From Nitrospira sp. (GTDB lineage Bacteria > Nitrospirota > Nitrospiria > Nitrospirales > Nitrospiraceae): 64,000 nt of DNA. Below, piece after piece: positions 17,083-24,789 of the stretch. The translations under genes were made by a program, and so were the position numbers. The stretch covers positions 372,001 through 436,000 of the forward strand of contig JBAOHZ010000009.1 in the NCBI GenBank assembly GCA_037045225.1. The letters run 5' to 3'. The notes under the pieces were generated by a model, which was not told the origin of the DNA, ran no database searches, and saw nothing but the letters and a program-made list of their open reading frames with translations. Numbering within the stretch: the stretch's first letter is position 1; every line of letters starts with the position of its first letter.

Positions 17083-17285
17083 ATAATGCTCGGAGCTTCC
17101 ACTGGGGCTGCCTGCTGTGTGGAGTACGGTCAAGGCCTGAGCCAGGACCTTGTATCACTATGGTGAGCAGTGCCTCACAAACCGTGGAAGACCATTGGGA
17201 GTGGCTGCCGACAGTGCAGGATGGCCGTTCCGACGGCACGGAGGAGATCTGTCCGCAGTGCGTGTTTGCTTTCCGCCTATAGTAC
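17083..17285 (+). ncRNA. Candidate bridge/seeker RNA region of the IS1111-type element
   Basis: The noncoding right end is the place where IS1111-group elements encode their target-selecting RNA. Short hairpins are visible: TCAC/GTGA at 17155-17166 and GCCGT/ACGGC at 17224-17237. Segments match the element's own junctions. GGACC (17145-17149) equals the five target bases left of the insertion. ACTATGG (17157-17163) is complementary to the left junction CCATAGT (15707-15713). AGTACG (17123-17128) equals the right junction at 17281-17286. These matches are short and could be partly chance. The RNA ends are unknown. Confidence 0.5.
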
Positions 17286-17840
17286 GTTATCGAGCCGAAT
17301 CGCTTGGGGCTGTCCCCGCCAGCTCACGACTTGCTCCAGCACGCGAATCACGCGTTCAGCCGGAAGCGACGTATCAATCTCAATGGCCACGCCTTCCCGG
17401 ACACCTTCATCCAACACATTGAAGGTCCGGAAGCGTCGGCCGCCGTAGAGCGTATCGCTCATGAAGTCCACGGCCCACACCACATTGGGCTGAGGCACCA
17501 CCACGAGCGGCTGACGCGGACGAAGAGGGAGCCGCTTCTTCGTCCGACGGGGGAGATTCAAGCGGAGCTGGCAGTACACCCGCCACAGCCGCTTGTGATT
17601 CCACGGTTGGCCATCCAATCGGAGTCGTCTCCAGCACTTCCAGAAACCCCAGCGGCTTTTCGCCGCGACGAGCGTCGTCAACGCCGCAATCACTGGCGCA
17701 TCCCGCTGAGCCCAATCGATGCCAGGCCGATAGTACGTCGCCCGACTCAGCCCGACTGCGCGACAGGCCCGCTGAACCGGAAGGCCGCCCTCCATGACCA
17801 GGTGGGCCACGACCTCCCGCCGCTCAGCAGGCCGTAGAGT
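17286..17840 (-). pseudogene. IS3 orfB transposase, 5' part
   Basis: 185 codons in the orfB frame, starting after the slippery site (TLRPAERREVVAHLVMEGG). It covers the HTH_21-like region (GLSRATYYR) and the first half of the DDE core (NVVWAVDFMSDTL with the first catalytic Asp, ending IRLDN with the second). The frame breaks at 17286, where the IS110 element is inserted; read into that element it ends after three codons. An ATG at 17810 is present, but expression as an OrfAB fusion by frameshifting is expected in this family. Confidence 0.92.
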
Positions 17841-18100
17841 TTTTTTGCGATGACATCTTTCAGCGCTGCATTCTCCAGCGAGAGATCGGCATACATCCGC
17901 TTGAGACGGTTATTTTCGTGCTCCAACTCCTTCAGTCGCTTCACGTCCGAGGCCTCGAGCCCGCCGTACTTGGCTTTCCACTTGTCGTAGGTCGCGGAAC
18001 TGATGCCGTGCTGCCGCCACAACTCGTTGACCGGGCGCCCGGCATCGGCTGCTTTCAGGATCGACACGATTTGCGTGTCGGTGAACTTCGACTGGCGCAT
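17747..18100 (-). CDS. IS3-family OrfA (helix-turn-helix transposase subunit)
   Basis: A 117-residue OrfA starting MRQSKFTDTQIVSILKAADAG. It has an HTH_Tnp_1-type DNA-binding region (WRQHGISSATYDKWKAKYGGL) followed by a leucine-zipper-like helix (LKELEHENNRLKRMYADLSLE). AGGAGG lies just before ATG 18100 (the plus strand reads cctcct at 18107-18112). The frame overlaps orfB, and the A7 run near its end allows -1 frameshifting to the OrfAB fusion. It still appears intact although its partner orfB is split. Confidence 0.9.
   Translation of the reverse strand: MRQSKFTDTQIVSILKAADAGRPVNELWRQHGISSATYDKWKAKYGGLEASDVKRLKELEHENNRLKRMYADLSLENAALKDVIAKKLYGLLSGGRSWPTWSWRAAFRFSGPVAQSG
17840..17846 (-). 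other. A7 slippery site for programmed -1 frameshift (IS3 orfA to orfB)
   Basis: The minus strand reads GCA AAA AAA CTC in the orfA frame. Slipping back one base at the seven-A run gives ACT CTA CGG, which continues as TLRPAERREVV in orfB. This is the standard arrangement in IS3-family elements. Confidence 0.8.
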
Positions 18101-18228
18101 GGGAACCTCCTGGCTAGGATGACGATTGTGCCAGAAAATTCTCCTCATGGCTGTCTCGATCTAGGGGGAGCTTACGATCATCCGGTGGGGAACCAGAGAA
18201 GCGAGGCGATCAAGAGGACGAGACGTAA

Positions 18229-19800
18229 TCACTCCTGCATAGATTCCAATTCGGAAGCGCCGTAGTATTCTGGGATGACACCCTTTCCAATCCGAATAAG
18301 CATCGCATTCCCCGATTCAGCAACCAGGTTATGTTCTGCGAGTAGGAATCGCCTGAACTCATCTGACAAATTGTATCCCCACAAATAATCGTACTTAGAA
18401 AAGATACTCGACCAGTTGACTTGCTCCATAGAAGTATCCTGCTGTATCTGAGCATAGTCCTGGACAGCCGAGCGTAGATTGAGGGGATGCGCACCCTTCC
18501 AGGCATAAATGGTTGGTACAAAAGCATGTCGATAAACGGTGGCATAGTGCGCTGTATAAAAAAAGTGCATGTCCCACAACCAGCGTTGCCCAGAGGACTG
18601 GTTGTGGACTACTAGCGGATACAACCGTACACCATCCGGAAGAATGTCAAGCATCCGAACATGACTCTGAACTTCTCTAGCGATTCGGTCGCCAAAGTAC
18701 CACACCTCTGCTCCTCGCACGAAGGATAGACCAATCAAACCTACCATCGCATACTGTCCTATCTGTCGTGAGAGGTCCAATCGAATTCCCAACAACAGAC
18801 AGGCAATTGCTGGCAGCAAGAACCGCCTGTCGATATAGCTAGTCTGAACACCACTCATGGGTGAGAGAACGTAAAGAATCAGGAAAACTACGCCAAGAAG
18901 AAACAGTTCTGGGCAAACCAAACGAGGTCCTTTCCTCTTGGTGGCCAACGAGACTAAGAAAATGAAAACGAGTCCGAGGCTGAGATCCACTACGAGATCG
19001 TAGGTCAAAAACGGATATGCCAGACCTACCAACTTTTTTGATACCAACGGATGCCACCAAGTCATGCCCCCTTTATCATGCAGTATGGCACCGTGAAGAA
19101 TATGGACACTAACTGGAAGAAGCAATGGTATCAACCCTAGCAGTTGATGAAATTGGGGGAATTTCCCACTTTTGCTAACATTACACCCTATGAAGAATGT
19201 AATGGATACTCCTAGAAATACAAAGGCGGAAAGATGGGAGACGTAGCAGATCATGGCAAGCGCTGAAACTGAAACGATTCGCCAGAATGTCCACCTTGAA
19301 CATGACCATAACCAAACGGAGAAGGTAATAAGATAGGCCCCTAGCCCAAACAAGTAGTTCACAAATCCGTAAGCAAAGGCAAAGTTATAAGTAAAGAATG
19401 TGGCAGCCAGAGCATTCCAGTGAGGTCGACCATTGACCGCAAGGCCTAGGCAATGGAAGCCAAAATTGATAGCCCCCACTACCAGTGAAAGGAAGATCTT
19501 GCTCGCATATTCAATGCTTACGACGTCCATCAGTGCTGGCACGATTAGGTCCATGGCCTGATTTGGAAGAATGCTCAAGTCACGACTATAGGTAGCCTGA
19601 TAGGACTCATTGTCACCATATTGATGAAGAATATGTATACGAGCCAGATGGTTCGGGTAATCATGCATAGCTGGATAGGAAATAAACCAGATGGGGCAAA
19701 GCTGAAGTAGAAAGAGAAGAACAAAAACTGTGTAGTACGATCGTCGTTGTACTGACACGTCAAAAAAAAGTTTAATCCGAGAATTCGCCTCCCGATTCAT
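18229..19800 (-). CDS. Polytopic membrane protein, GT-C-like, in polysaccharide cluster
   Basis: A 523-residue protein with about ten hydrophobic segments and a soluble C-terminal domain of roughly 130 residues. The first extracytoplasmic loop contains HDYPNHLARIHIL, which puts acidic and His residues where GT-C glycosyltransferases place their catalytic Asp. The C-terminal part (WLWDMHFFYTAHYATVYRH, YDYLWGYNLSDEF) is unlike known sugar-binding domains. It starts 4 bases after the next membrane gene upstream, so the two are probably coupled. Codons are noticeably AT-rich relative to the secretion operon, suggesting acquisition. The exact family is not recognised; a lipid-linked sugar transferase is the best guess. 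Confidence 0.55.
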   Translation of the reverse strand: MNREANSRIKLFFDVSVQRRSYYTVFVLLFLLQLCPIWFISYPAMHDYPNHLARIHILHQYGDNESYQATYSRDLSILPNQAMDLIVPALMDVVSIEYASKIFLSLVVGAINFGFHCLGLAVNGRPHWNALAATFFTYNFAFAYGFVNYLFGLGAYLITFSVWLWSCSRWTFWRIVSVSALAMICYVSHLSAFVFLGVSITFFIGCNVSKSGKFPQFHQLLGLIPLLLPVSVHILHGAILHDKGGMTWWHPLVSKKLVGLAYPFLTYDLVVDLSLGLVFIFLVSLATKRKGPRLVCPELFLLGVVFLILYVLSPMSGVQTSYIDRRFLLPAIACLLLGIRLDLSRQIGQYAMVGLIGLSFVRGAEVWYFGDRIAREVQSHVRMLDILPDGVRLYPLVVHNQSSGQRWLWDMHFFYTAHYATVYRHAFVPTIYAWKGAHPLNLRSAVQDYAQIQQDTSMEQVNWSSIFSKYDYLWGYNLSDEFRRFLLAEHNLVAESGNAMLIRIGKGVIPEYYGASELESMQE

Positions 19801-19804
19801 AGTC

Positions 19805-21046
19805 TCAGCCTACCCGTTCCGCATGTGACACGGCATGTATGCGGACGTACATTGCAGGCCAACTATGCTTTACAATGAACAATAGGCCAATCGCAGAAAA
19901 AGGTATGATGTAAGGCATCGCCGGAATCATGTAGCGGAATAGGGGCAAAGTGATCCAGTGTAAGAAAGCGAAGTAACCAACCAGGCCGCAGAGAGCCACC
20001 GTGATGGCCCTCTTTCTTCTCCAGGCAACAACCACACCGACTAACGCAGGGATGTAAATAAAACTATTAATGGCCAGAGACATGCCATGGTTGCTACCCG
20101 ACTCTGTCGAATACCACAGCCGAAGAAACTTCTTAACCATAAAAGGTACTATGCTGATGGGATCCTTCGCTAAGCGTTCCCGATAGTTCTCCATAGCTAA
20201 ACGCACATTAAGCCGGTCTCTTTCAACGAGGCTGGTAACAGATAATTCCGGCACTACCCCTTTTGATTTTGCGGCCTCGAGTAGTAAGGGATATTCTCGA
20301 CTCCTGGTATCAATGGTCCAAAGCGGTTCAGAAGATCCCCACAGAACAACCGTATTGTTTGCCCCAACCGGGATAATCTCGTGCAGGACAAGATAGTTCC
20401 GAACCCCCCATGGCAGGATCACAAGGATGAAGCATGCCAGCGTCATAAGATAATAGCTCCACCAATGCGCGCCTGGTTTTCGAAAGGCTAGTAACACAAA
20501 CGGCAGCAGTAGTGGCAAGAACTGAGTCGTTCCTCTTGTCAAGGTAGCCAACGCCAAAACGGCACCAGCCCCACAATAAAGTTGCCACTTACCTTCCCTC
20601 ATAGCACGGGTGGTAAGCAACACCCACAAGGCAACGAAGAACGTAAAAAATGTTTCCGTTCCAATGTATAGGGTTGGATAAACGGCGAAGGGATATAGCG
20701 CCCAGATCATGGCTGATAGATATCCAATAGCTCGGTCGAACAAGTCTCTGAAAATTACAAATATTGTCACAGCAGTAAGTGAATCTACTAGCACTTGAAT
20801 GGCCTTGATACCAACGATTCCGTCCCCACCAAACACAAATGCCACCAACGCAATGCACATGGAATATAATGGAGGGGTATAGAAAGGAAATGTGACATCT
20901 GAAAAACCCTCTCCATGCAGCAGGAGTTCTGCCCCGTTCAGATAGGCAAAGACAGCATTGTAAGGCAAATGCGGCTCGGGCAGTAGCCACCACATCAGCA
21001 GGCGAACAACTACAGCGGCCCCAAAAATGGAAAGATTTGTTTTCAT
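19805..21046 (-). CDS. GT-C family (ArnT/PMT-like) membrane glycosyltransferase
   Basis: A 413-residue polytopic protein. The start is MKTNLSIFGAAVVVRLLMWW. A first loop carries an acidic residue, and the later segments DGIVGIKAIQVLVDSLTAV, YIGTETFFTFFVALWVLL and LALATLTRGTTQFLPLLLPF are characteristic of dolichyl-phosphate-mannose-type (PMT_2/ArnT-like) transferases. These use polyprenyl-phosphate sugars on the outer face of the inner membrane. The putative lipid-facing periplasmic loop after GVRNYLVLHE is short. The acceptor is unknown. It pairs with the neighbouring membrane protein and may add a side-chain sugar. Confidence 0.65.
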   Translation of the reverse strand: MKTNLSIFGAAVVVRLLMWWLLPEPHLPYNAVFAYLNGAELLLHGEGFSDVTFPFYTPPLYSMCIALVAFVFGGDGIVGIKAIQVLVDSLTAVTIFVIFRDLFDRAIGYLSAMIWALYPFAVYPTLYIGTETFFTFFVALWVLLTTRAMREGKWQLYCGAGAVLALATLTRGTTQFLPLLLPFVLLAFRKPGAHWWSYYLMTLACFILVILPWGVRNYLVLHEIIPVGANNTVVLWGSSEPLWTIDTRSREYPLLLEAAKSKGVVPELSVTSLVERDRLNVRLAMENYRERLAKDPISIVPFMVKKFLRLWYSTESGSNHGMSLAINSFIYIPALVGVVVAWRRKRAITVALCGLVGYFAFLHWITLPLFRYMIPAMPYIIPFSAIGLLFIVKHSWPAMYVRIHAVSHAERVG

Positions 21047-21112
21047 TAATAGATTTCCATTTTGCTTAACAGACTCATTCGGCAGACGGAGGGTATGGCG
21101 CTGGCAGCACTC

Positions 21113-22351
21113 TTACGACAGTCGCTTGGCAATCCTCAGAGAGTTCGCGGCAGCATATGCATCGCGCAACCGCTGTCCTATGACCTCCCATGCATACGCA
21201 CTGACTACCACCTCACGGCTAGCCAAGGTCAAATCGGCTCTTTGAGCCTTATCCGACAATAATCGACAGACTTTGCTCACAAAGTCGGCCGGCGTATCAG
21301 CCAGAAGCAAATGTTTTCCATCGTACAAACGCAAACCAGATGCCGCAAAAGTCGTACTCACTATCGGCATGCCCATCGCCAAGGCATCGAGTATTTTCAA
21401 TCGCGTCCCTCCCCCGTCCGTGATGGGGCAGACGAATACCGTCGACTTCTGGAAATAGGGCCGGACATCATCCACAAACCCAGGGACGTGCACTCGAGGA
21501 TCGTGCTGAGATAGCCTCACTAACCAGGCCGGAGGGTTTTTTCCCACTACGTTAATTTCCACATTTTTCATTCTGTCTGTTAATTGAGGCCAGATCGACT
21601 CAAAGAAGTAGGTTATGGCGCCTTTGTTCGCTAGTTGATCGAGGCGCCCGCAAAATAACAACTGCGCTCCTCCTGGATCTGGTCGCGGGGTAAAGTATTC
21701 GATATCGACGCCGTTCGGAACGACGCAAATGGCACTGTTCCCACAGGAGGCCTTCACTAACTGTCCTTCATCCTCAGACACCACTAGGTTAGCATCGAAG
21801 GTAGGACACCATCGTCTTTCTGCGGCAAGCAGGTGTGCCGATTCCCGTAACCAGAATGCACGCCTCATTGCACTGCGTTCGTTGGACGCACGTCGCTGGA
21901 CCAGTGCAGACTCAATATCGTGATGATTCAACACCCTCCCTGCATGAGGAACGAGCAATCCATAGGGAGACAATCCCAATGTATCCACATGCACGACATC
22001 GAAGCGAAACCTGCTGGCCAAGTTGGTGAGACGAGCGGACATCTCTTCAGAACGCAACCACCGGAACTCATATGGCTCACCACTCACCATAGCACCAAAC
22101 GCCCTACAATAACGGCCCAGTCCGAGAGAATCCTGTGGAAGAGGCACCCACTCCACACCGGCGCAGAACTTTCGCAACGCTTCGACACAGTCCTGTGGAG
22201 TCACACCTTGGGGCCTGGATGCCGGCTGATCAAACACGAGTGCATGCACCTCATGATGTTTGGCCGCTTCCTTCAGCAAGTTGTAATTTCGCTGAAGCGG
22301 GCCTCCCTTAGGAGGATAAGCAAGATTATGTCCCAACCACAGAATTCTCAT
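21113..22351 (-). CDS. GT4 glycosyltransferase (exosortase-A-associated stp1-like)
   Basis: A 412-residue cytoplasmic GT-B glycosyltransferase. The N-terminal domain begins MRILWLGHNLAYPPKGGP, matching the stp1 group linked to exosortase-A EPS loci. The C-terminal donor domain shows VVPNGVDIEYF, LFCGRLDQLANKGAI and a GGGTRLKILDALAMGMPIV motif with the donor-binding Glu/Asp position. ATG 22351 was chosen because it follows AAGGGG and lies next to the TGA of the upstream gene (TGAAATG). A longer frame would overlap that gene. Sugar and acceptor are unknown. Confidence 0.82.
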   Translation of the reverse strand: MRILWLGHNLAYPPKGGPLQRNYNLLKEAAKHHEVHALVFDQPASRPQGVTPQDCVEALRKFCAGVEWVPLPQDSLGLGRYCRAFGAMVSGEPYEFRWLRSEEMSARLTNLASRFRFDVVHVDTLGLSPYGLLVPHAGRVLNHHDIESALVQRRASNERSAMRRAFWLRESAHLLAAERRWCPTFDANLVVSEDEGQLVKASCGNSAICVVPNGVDIEYFTPRPDPGGAQLLFCGRLDQLANKGAITYFFESIWPQLTDRMKNVEINVVGKNPPAWLVRLSQHDPRVHVPGFVDDVRPYFQKSTVFVCPITDGGGTRLKILDALAMGMPIVSTTFAASGLRLYDGKHLLLADTPADFVSKVCRLLSDKAQRADLTLASREVVVSAYAWEVIGQRLRDAYAAANSLRIAKRLS

Positions 22352-22352
22352 T

Positions 22353-23519
22353 TCACCCCTTGCACACTGACCGATACATCCCAGCTGTTTGATTTGCCAT
22401 GGTACTCGCACTGAAGTCAGCCTCAATTCGTGCCCGCCCAGCCACGCCAAATGCAACAGCCGTTACCTGATCATCGATGAGAGCGCCAATCGCTCTCGCC
22501 AGTTCATCAGGCTTCGCCGGGTTTACTAAAATTCCAGACTCACCATGTGATACCACTTCAGGAATTCCACCGACTCGGCTCGCAATGACCGGCCGCTTCA
22601 GAGCAAAGGCTTCTAATAGGACCATCGGAATTCCTTCATGCAGAGACGGCAAAACAAAAATGTCCATCATGTTGATGAAATCATAAGACTGTTCTTGATG
22701 GCCCGAGAATATCACGGATTGATCTAAGCCTAACCGTTTCGCTTCCGTTTCAAGCTGCTCACGCAACGGCCCATCGCCAACAAAAATTAATATCACATTC
22801 TGAAAAGACTGAGACAGGATTCGAAAGGCTTTCAATAACAGGGCATGGCCTTTCACTGGAACCAGCCGTCCCACCGTTCCAATCAAAACGGCCTTGTCGT
22901 CAATATTCCACTTCCTACGCATATCCGCCCTTTGAGTAGTGACGCGGACCGCTTCCAGATCGATCCCATTGTGTATACAGACGATTCGAGCGGCGTCATA
23001 GCTCCTGAGCAAAGCCTGTTCAATGTCGGATGAGACAGCGATCACCCTATCCACCAGCCATCCGGTCACGAATCTGTCCGCAATCGTGTACCCGGCCATC
23101 TTCACATTCCTCAGCCCTTTAAATGGTTCGGGCATACCGTGAACCACTCTGACCACATGAGGGACCCCCATGTAGCGGGCGACAAGTGCAGCGAGGATGG
23201 AATCTTTGTACTTGTGGGTATGAACGACATCGGGACGAAACTGCCGAAAAACTTTTCCAAGGCGAGAAGCGAGAGCTAGCGGGCCATGGTGTTTTTCGGG
23301 AATGACCGTGAGGGAGAGCGGAAGTTTCCGAAGTTCATCCGCCAACCGCCCCTCATTGAATAGAACCACCGCCCATTCGAACCCGTGTAGTCGAACGAGG
23401 TACGTCATGAGCGCAAGCAGATGAACTTCCGCCCCTGCCCACAAGTCGCCCATCGCGACATGACATACCTTCACAGCTGATTCGCAACTTGCGTTCTGCT
23501 CAATAGAACACCTCACCAC
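22353..23519 (-). CDS. GT4 glycosyltransferase
   Basis: A protein of up to 388 residues with the GT-B fold. The acceptor domain starts near VKVCHVAMGDLWAGAEVHL. The donor domain contains VCIHNGIDLEAV, IGTVGRLVPVKGHALLLKA and the HEGIPMVLLEAFALKRPVIAS motif with the conserved E-x7-E pattern. The open frame starts at GTG 23519. Family alignment suggests the real start may be an internal codon around residue 17, because the first residues are not conserved. The downstream gene starts one base after its stop, so the two are translationally linked. Confidence 0.82.
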   Translation of the reverse strand: MVRCSIEQNASCESAVKVCHVAMGDLWAGAEVHLLALMTYLVRLHGFEWAVVLFNEGRLADELRKLPLSLTVIPEKHHGPLALASRLGKVFRQFRPDVVHTHKYKDSILAALVARYMGVPHVVRVVHGMPEPFKGLRNVKMAGYTIADRFVTGWLVDRVIAVSSDIEQALLRSYDAARIVCIHNGIDLEAVRVTTQRADMRRKWNIDDKAVLIGTVGRLVPVKGHALLLKAFRILSQSFQNVILIFVGDGPLREQLETEAKRLGLDQSVIFSGHQEQSYDFINMMDIFVLPSLHEGIPMVLLEAFALKRPVIASRVGGIPEVVSHGESGILVNPAKPDELARAIGALIDDQVTAVAFGVAGRARIEADFSASTMANQTAGMYRSVCKG

Positions 23520-23588
23520 CTAGCACAACCGCCTCTCCCTGTTGGAACGCTGAGCGGCACTATACGCTCAACATCGAAGGGTGGCGAA

Positions 23589-24698
23589 TTATTTTCCCAA
23601 TTCCAGGCACTCCTCATAGAGCGACTGATAGGAAGACACCATGGTCCGCAGGCTGAATTGCCCTTCGGCCCGACGCTTGCCTCTCTCTGCAAAGAGGGCC
23701 GCCTGTTGCTTATCGGTCAACAACGTTACTAACCGAGCCGCTAGGGCCTGACTATCACGCGGCGGAACCAGAAAGCCTGTTTCTCCATCGAGAATCAGTT
23801 CCGGATTCCCTCCAACCTGTGTCGCGACCACTGGTTTTCCGGCTATCATCGCCTCGAGGATTGCCATTGAAAGCCCCTCCGAGAGAGAGGGCAACACAAA
23901 CACATCCAGCATGGCCAGGATTCGTGGGATGTCCTGCCTCAGACCAAGAAAGAAAACCTTTCCTCCTACACCAAGCCGATCTACGTGCGCCTTCAGTTCA
24001 GTTTCGAGCTGCCCTCTGCCGGCAAACACGAACGAGGTGTTAGGACATTTCGCCAAGACAGAGGGAATCCCCTCAATCAAATACTGATGCCCTTTAACAG
24101 GATATAGATTACCCACCACCCCCACAATTTGATGACTCTCTGGCAGGCCCAATTCTTTTCGACACGCCTCCACCTCAGTGCGGTCACACTGAGGCAACAT
24201 ATCCACGCCGTTATAGAGCACCTTGACGCGACTCGGAGAAACTCCGACTTGTTCAACAATGAATTGCTTGAGATTCTCCGATACAGCCACCATAGTTGCC
24301 CTGCGACTCACCCAGCGGTATGCCAGGCGACGCCGGAGTCGCTCCCAGAAATAGTTTTTCCCATGGACGGTTGCGACGAGCGGAAGGCCTGTAAGCGCCG
24401 CGACAAAGGTCCCTTGTACATTGGCATCAAACTCATGCGCGTGAATCAGATCCACCTGTTCCTGTCGCAGGAGTCGTTTGAATTGAATTGCCCATCGCCA
24501 ATCGGTCATCCCGTGCGTCGGAATGATGAAGGTGCGGATTCCTCGACTCTCACTTCGGTCCTGGAGCCAGCCAGGTCGAAACAGGCACAGAACGGCTCGA
24601 TATCTTTGTGGATCCAGCGACGCGGCCAAATTATTGATCACTCGCTCCGCCCCACCAGGCCCGCTGCTAGTCGAAAGAAAGAGAATTGTTCGAATCAT
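23589..24698 (-). CDS. GT4 glycosyltransferase
   Basis: A 369-residue GT-B enzyme. The start is MIRTILFLSTSSGPGGAERV with the glycine-rich acceptor loop. The donor domain contains VLYNGVDMLPQ, GVVGNLYPVKGHQYLIEGI and PSLSEGLSMAILEAMIAGKP with both conserved glutamates. ATG 24698 was preferred because family members begin directly at this strand; GTG 24719 and ATG 24713 would add 5-7 residues. It likely acts in the cytosol on a lipid-linked repeat unit. Confidence 0.82.
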   Translation of the reverse strand: MIRTILFLSTSSGPGGAERVINNLAASLDPQRYRAVLCLFRPGWLQDRSESRGIRTFIIPTHGMTDWRWAIQFKRLLRQEQVDLIHAHEFDANVQGTFVAALTGLPLVATVHGKNYFWERLRRRLAYRWVSRRATMVAVSENLKQFIVEQVGVSPSRVKVLYNGVDMLPQCDRTEVEACRKELGLPESHQIVGVVGNLYPVKGHQYLIEGIPSVLAKCPNTSFVFAGRGQLETELKAHVDRLGVGGKVFFLGLRQDIPRILAMLDVFVLPSLSEGLSMAILEAMIAGKPVVATQVGGNPELILDGETGFLVPPRDSQALAARLVTLLTDKQQAALFAERGKRRAEGQFSLRTMVSSYQSLYEECLELGK

Positions 24699-24789
24699 GT
24701 TGCGTGGTGGCATTCCCACCAGCTCTGCCTGGTGAATGTGGAAAGAGGGGCAACCCCATTCTCAGGGATGGACTGACACGGCAGCAGCG

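Larger units (their letters stand above)
15709..17285 (+). mobile_element. IS110-family (IS1111 type) insertion sequence inside IS3 orfB
   Basis: A 1577-base element whose removal reconnects the IS3 orfB frame at a codon boundary without loss or gain of bases, consistent with IS110-family insertion without target duplication. One base (C) at the junction is ambiguous. Subterminal inverted repeats lie 5 bases inside each end: ATAAGCGGAA (15714-15723) and TTCCGCCTAT (17271-17280), matching at 9 of 10 positions. Short left and longer right noncoding ends (87 and 203 bases) are typical of the IS1111 group. The transposase is intact, so the element may be active. Confidence 0.92.
15388..18180 (-). 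mobile_element. IS3-family insertion sequence, interrupted by an IS110-family element
   Basis: The ends are supported by imperfect inverted repeats of about 30 bases. The left end (from 15388) and the reverse complement of the right end (from 18180) share CGTAAGCT, CCCC and GAGACAG at matching spacing. The right terminus starts TG on the element's own strand, as expected, while the left terminal bases are degenerate. Without the 1577-base inner insertion the element is about 1.2 kb, normal for IS3. No target duplication is obvious, so the outer boundary is uncertain by a few bases. orfB is split, so this copy cannot make an intact transposase. Confidence 0.85.

Noticed and set aside
15360..18180. 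A single large composite transposon.
   Set aside because: The inner element's exact removal restores IS3 orfB, so these are two nested insertion sequences and not one composite unit.
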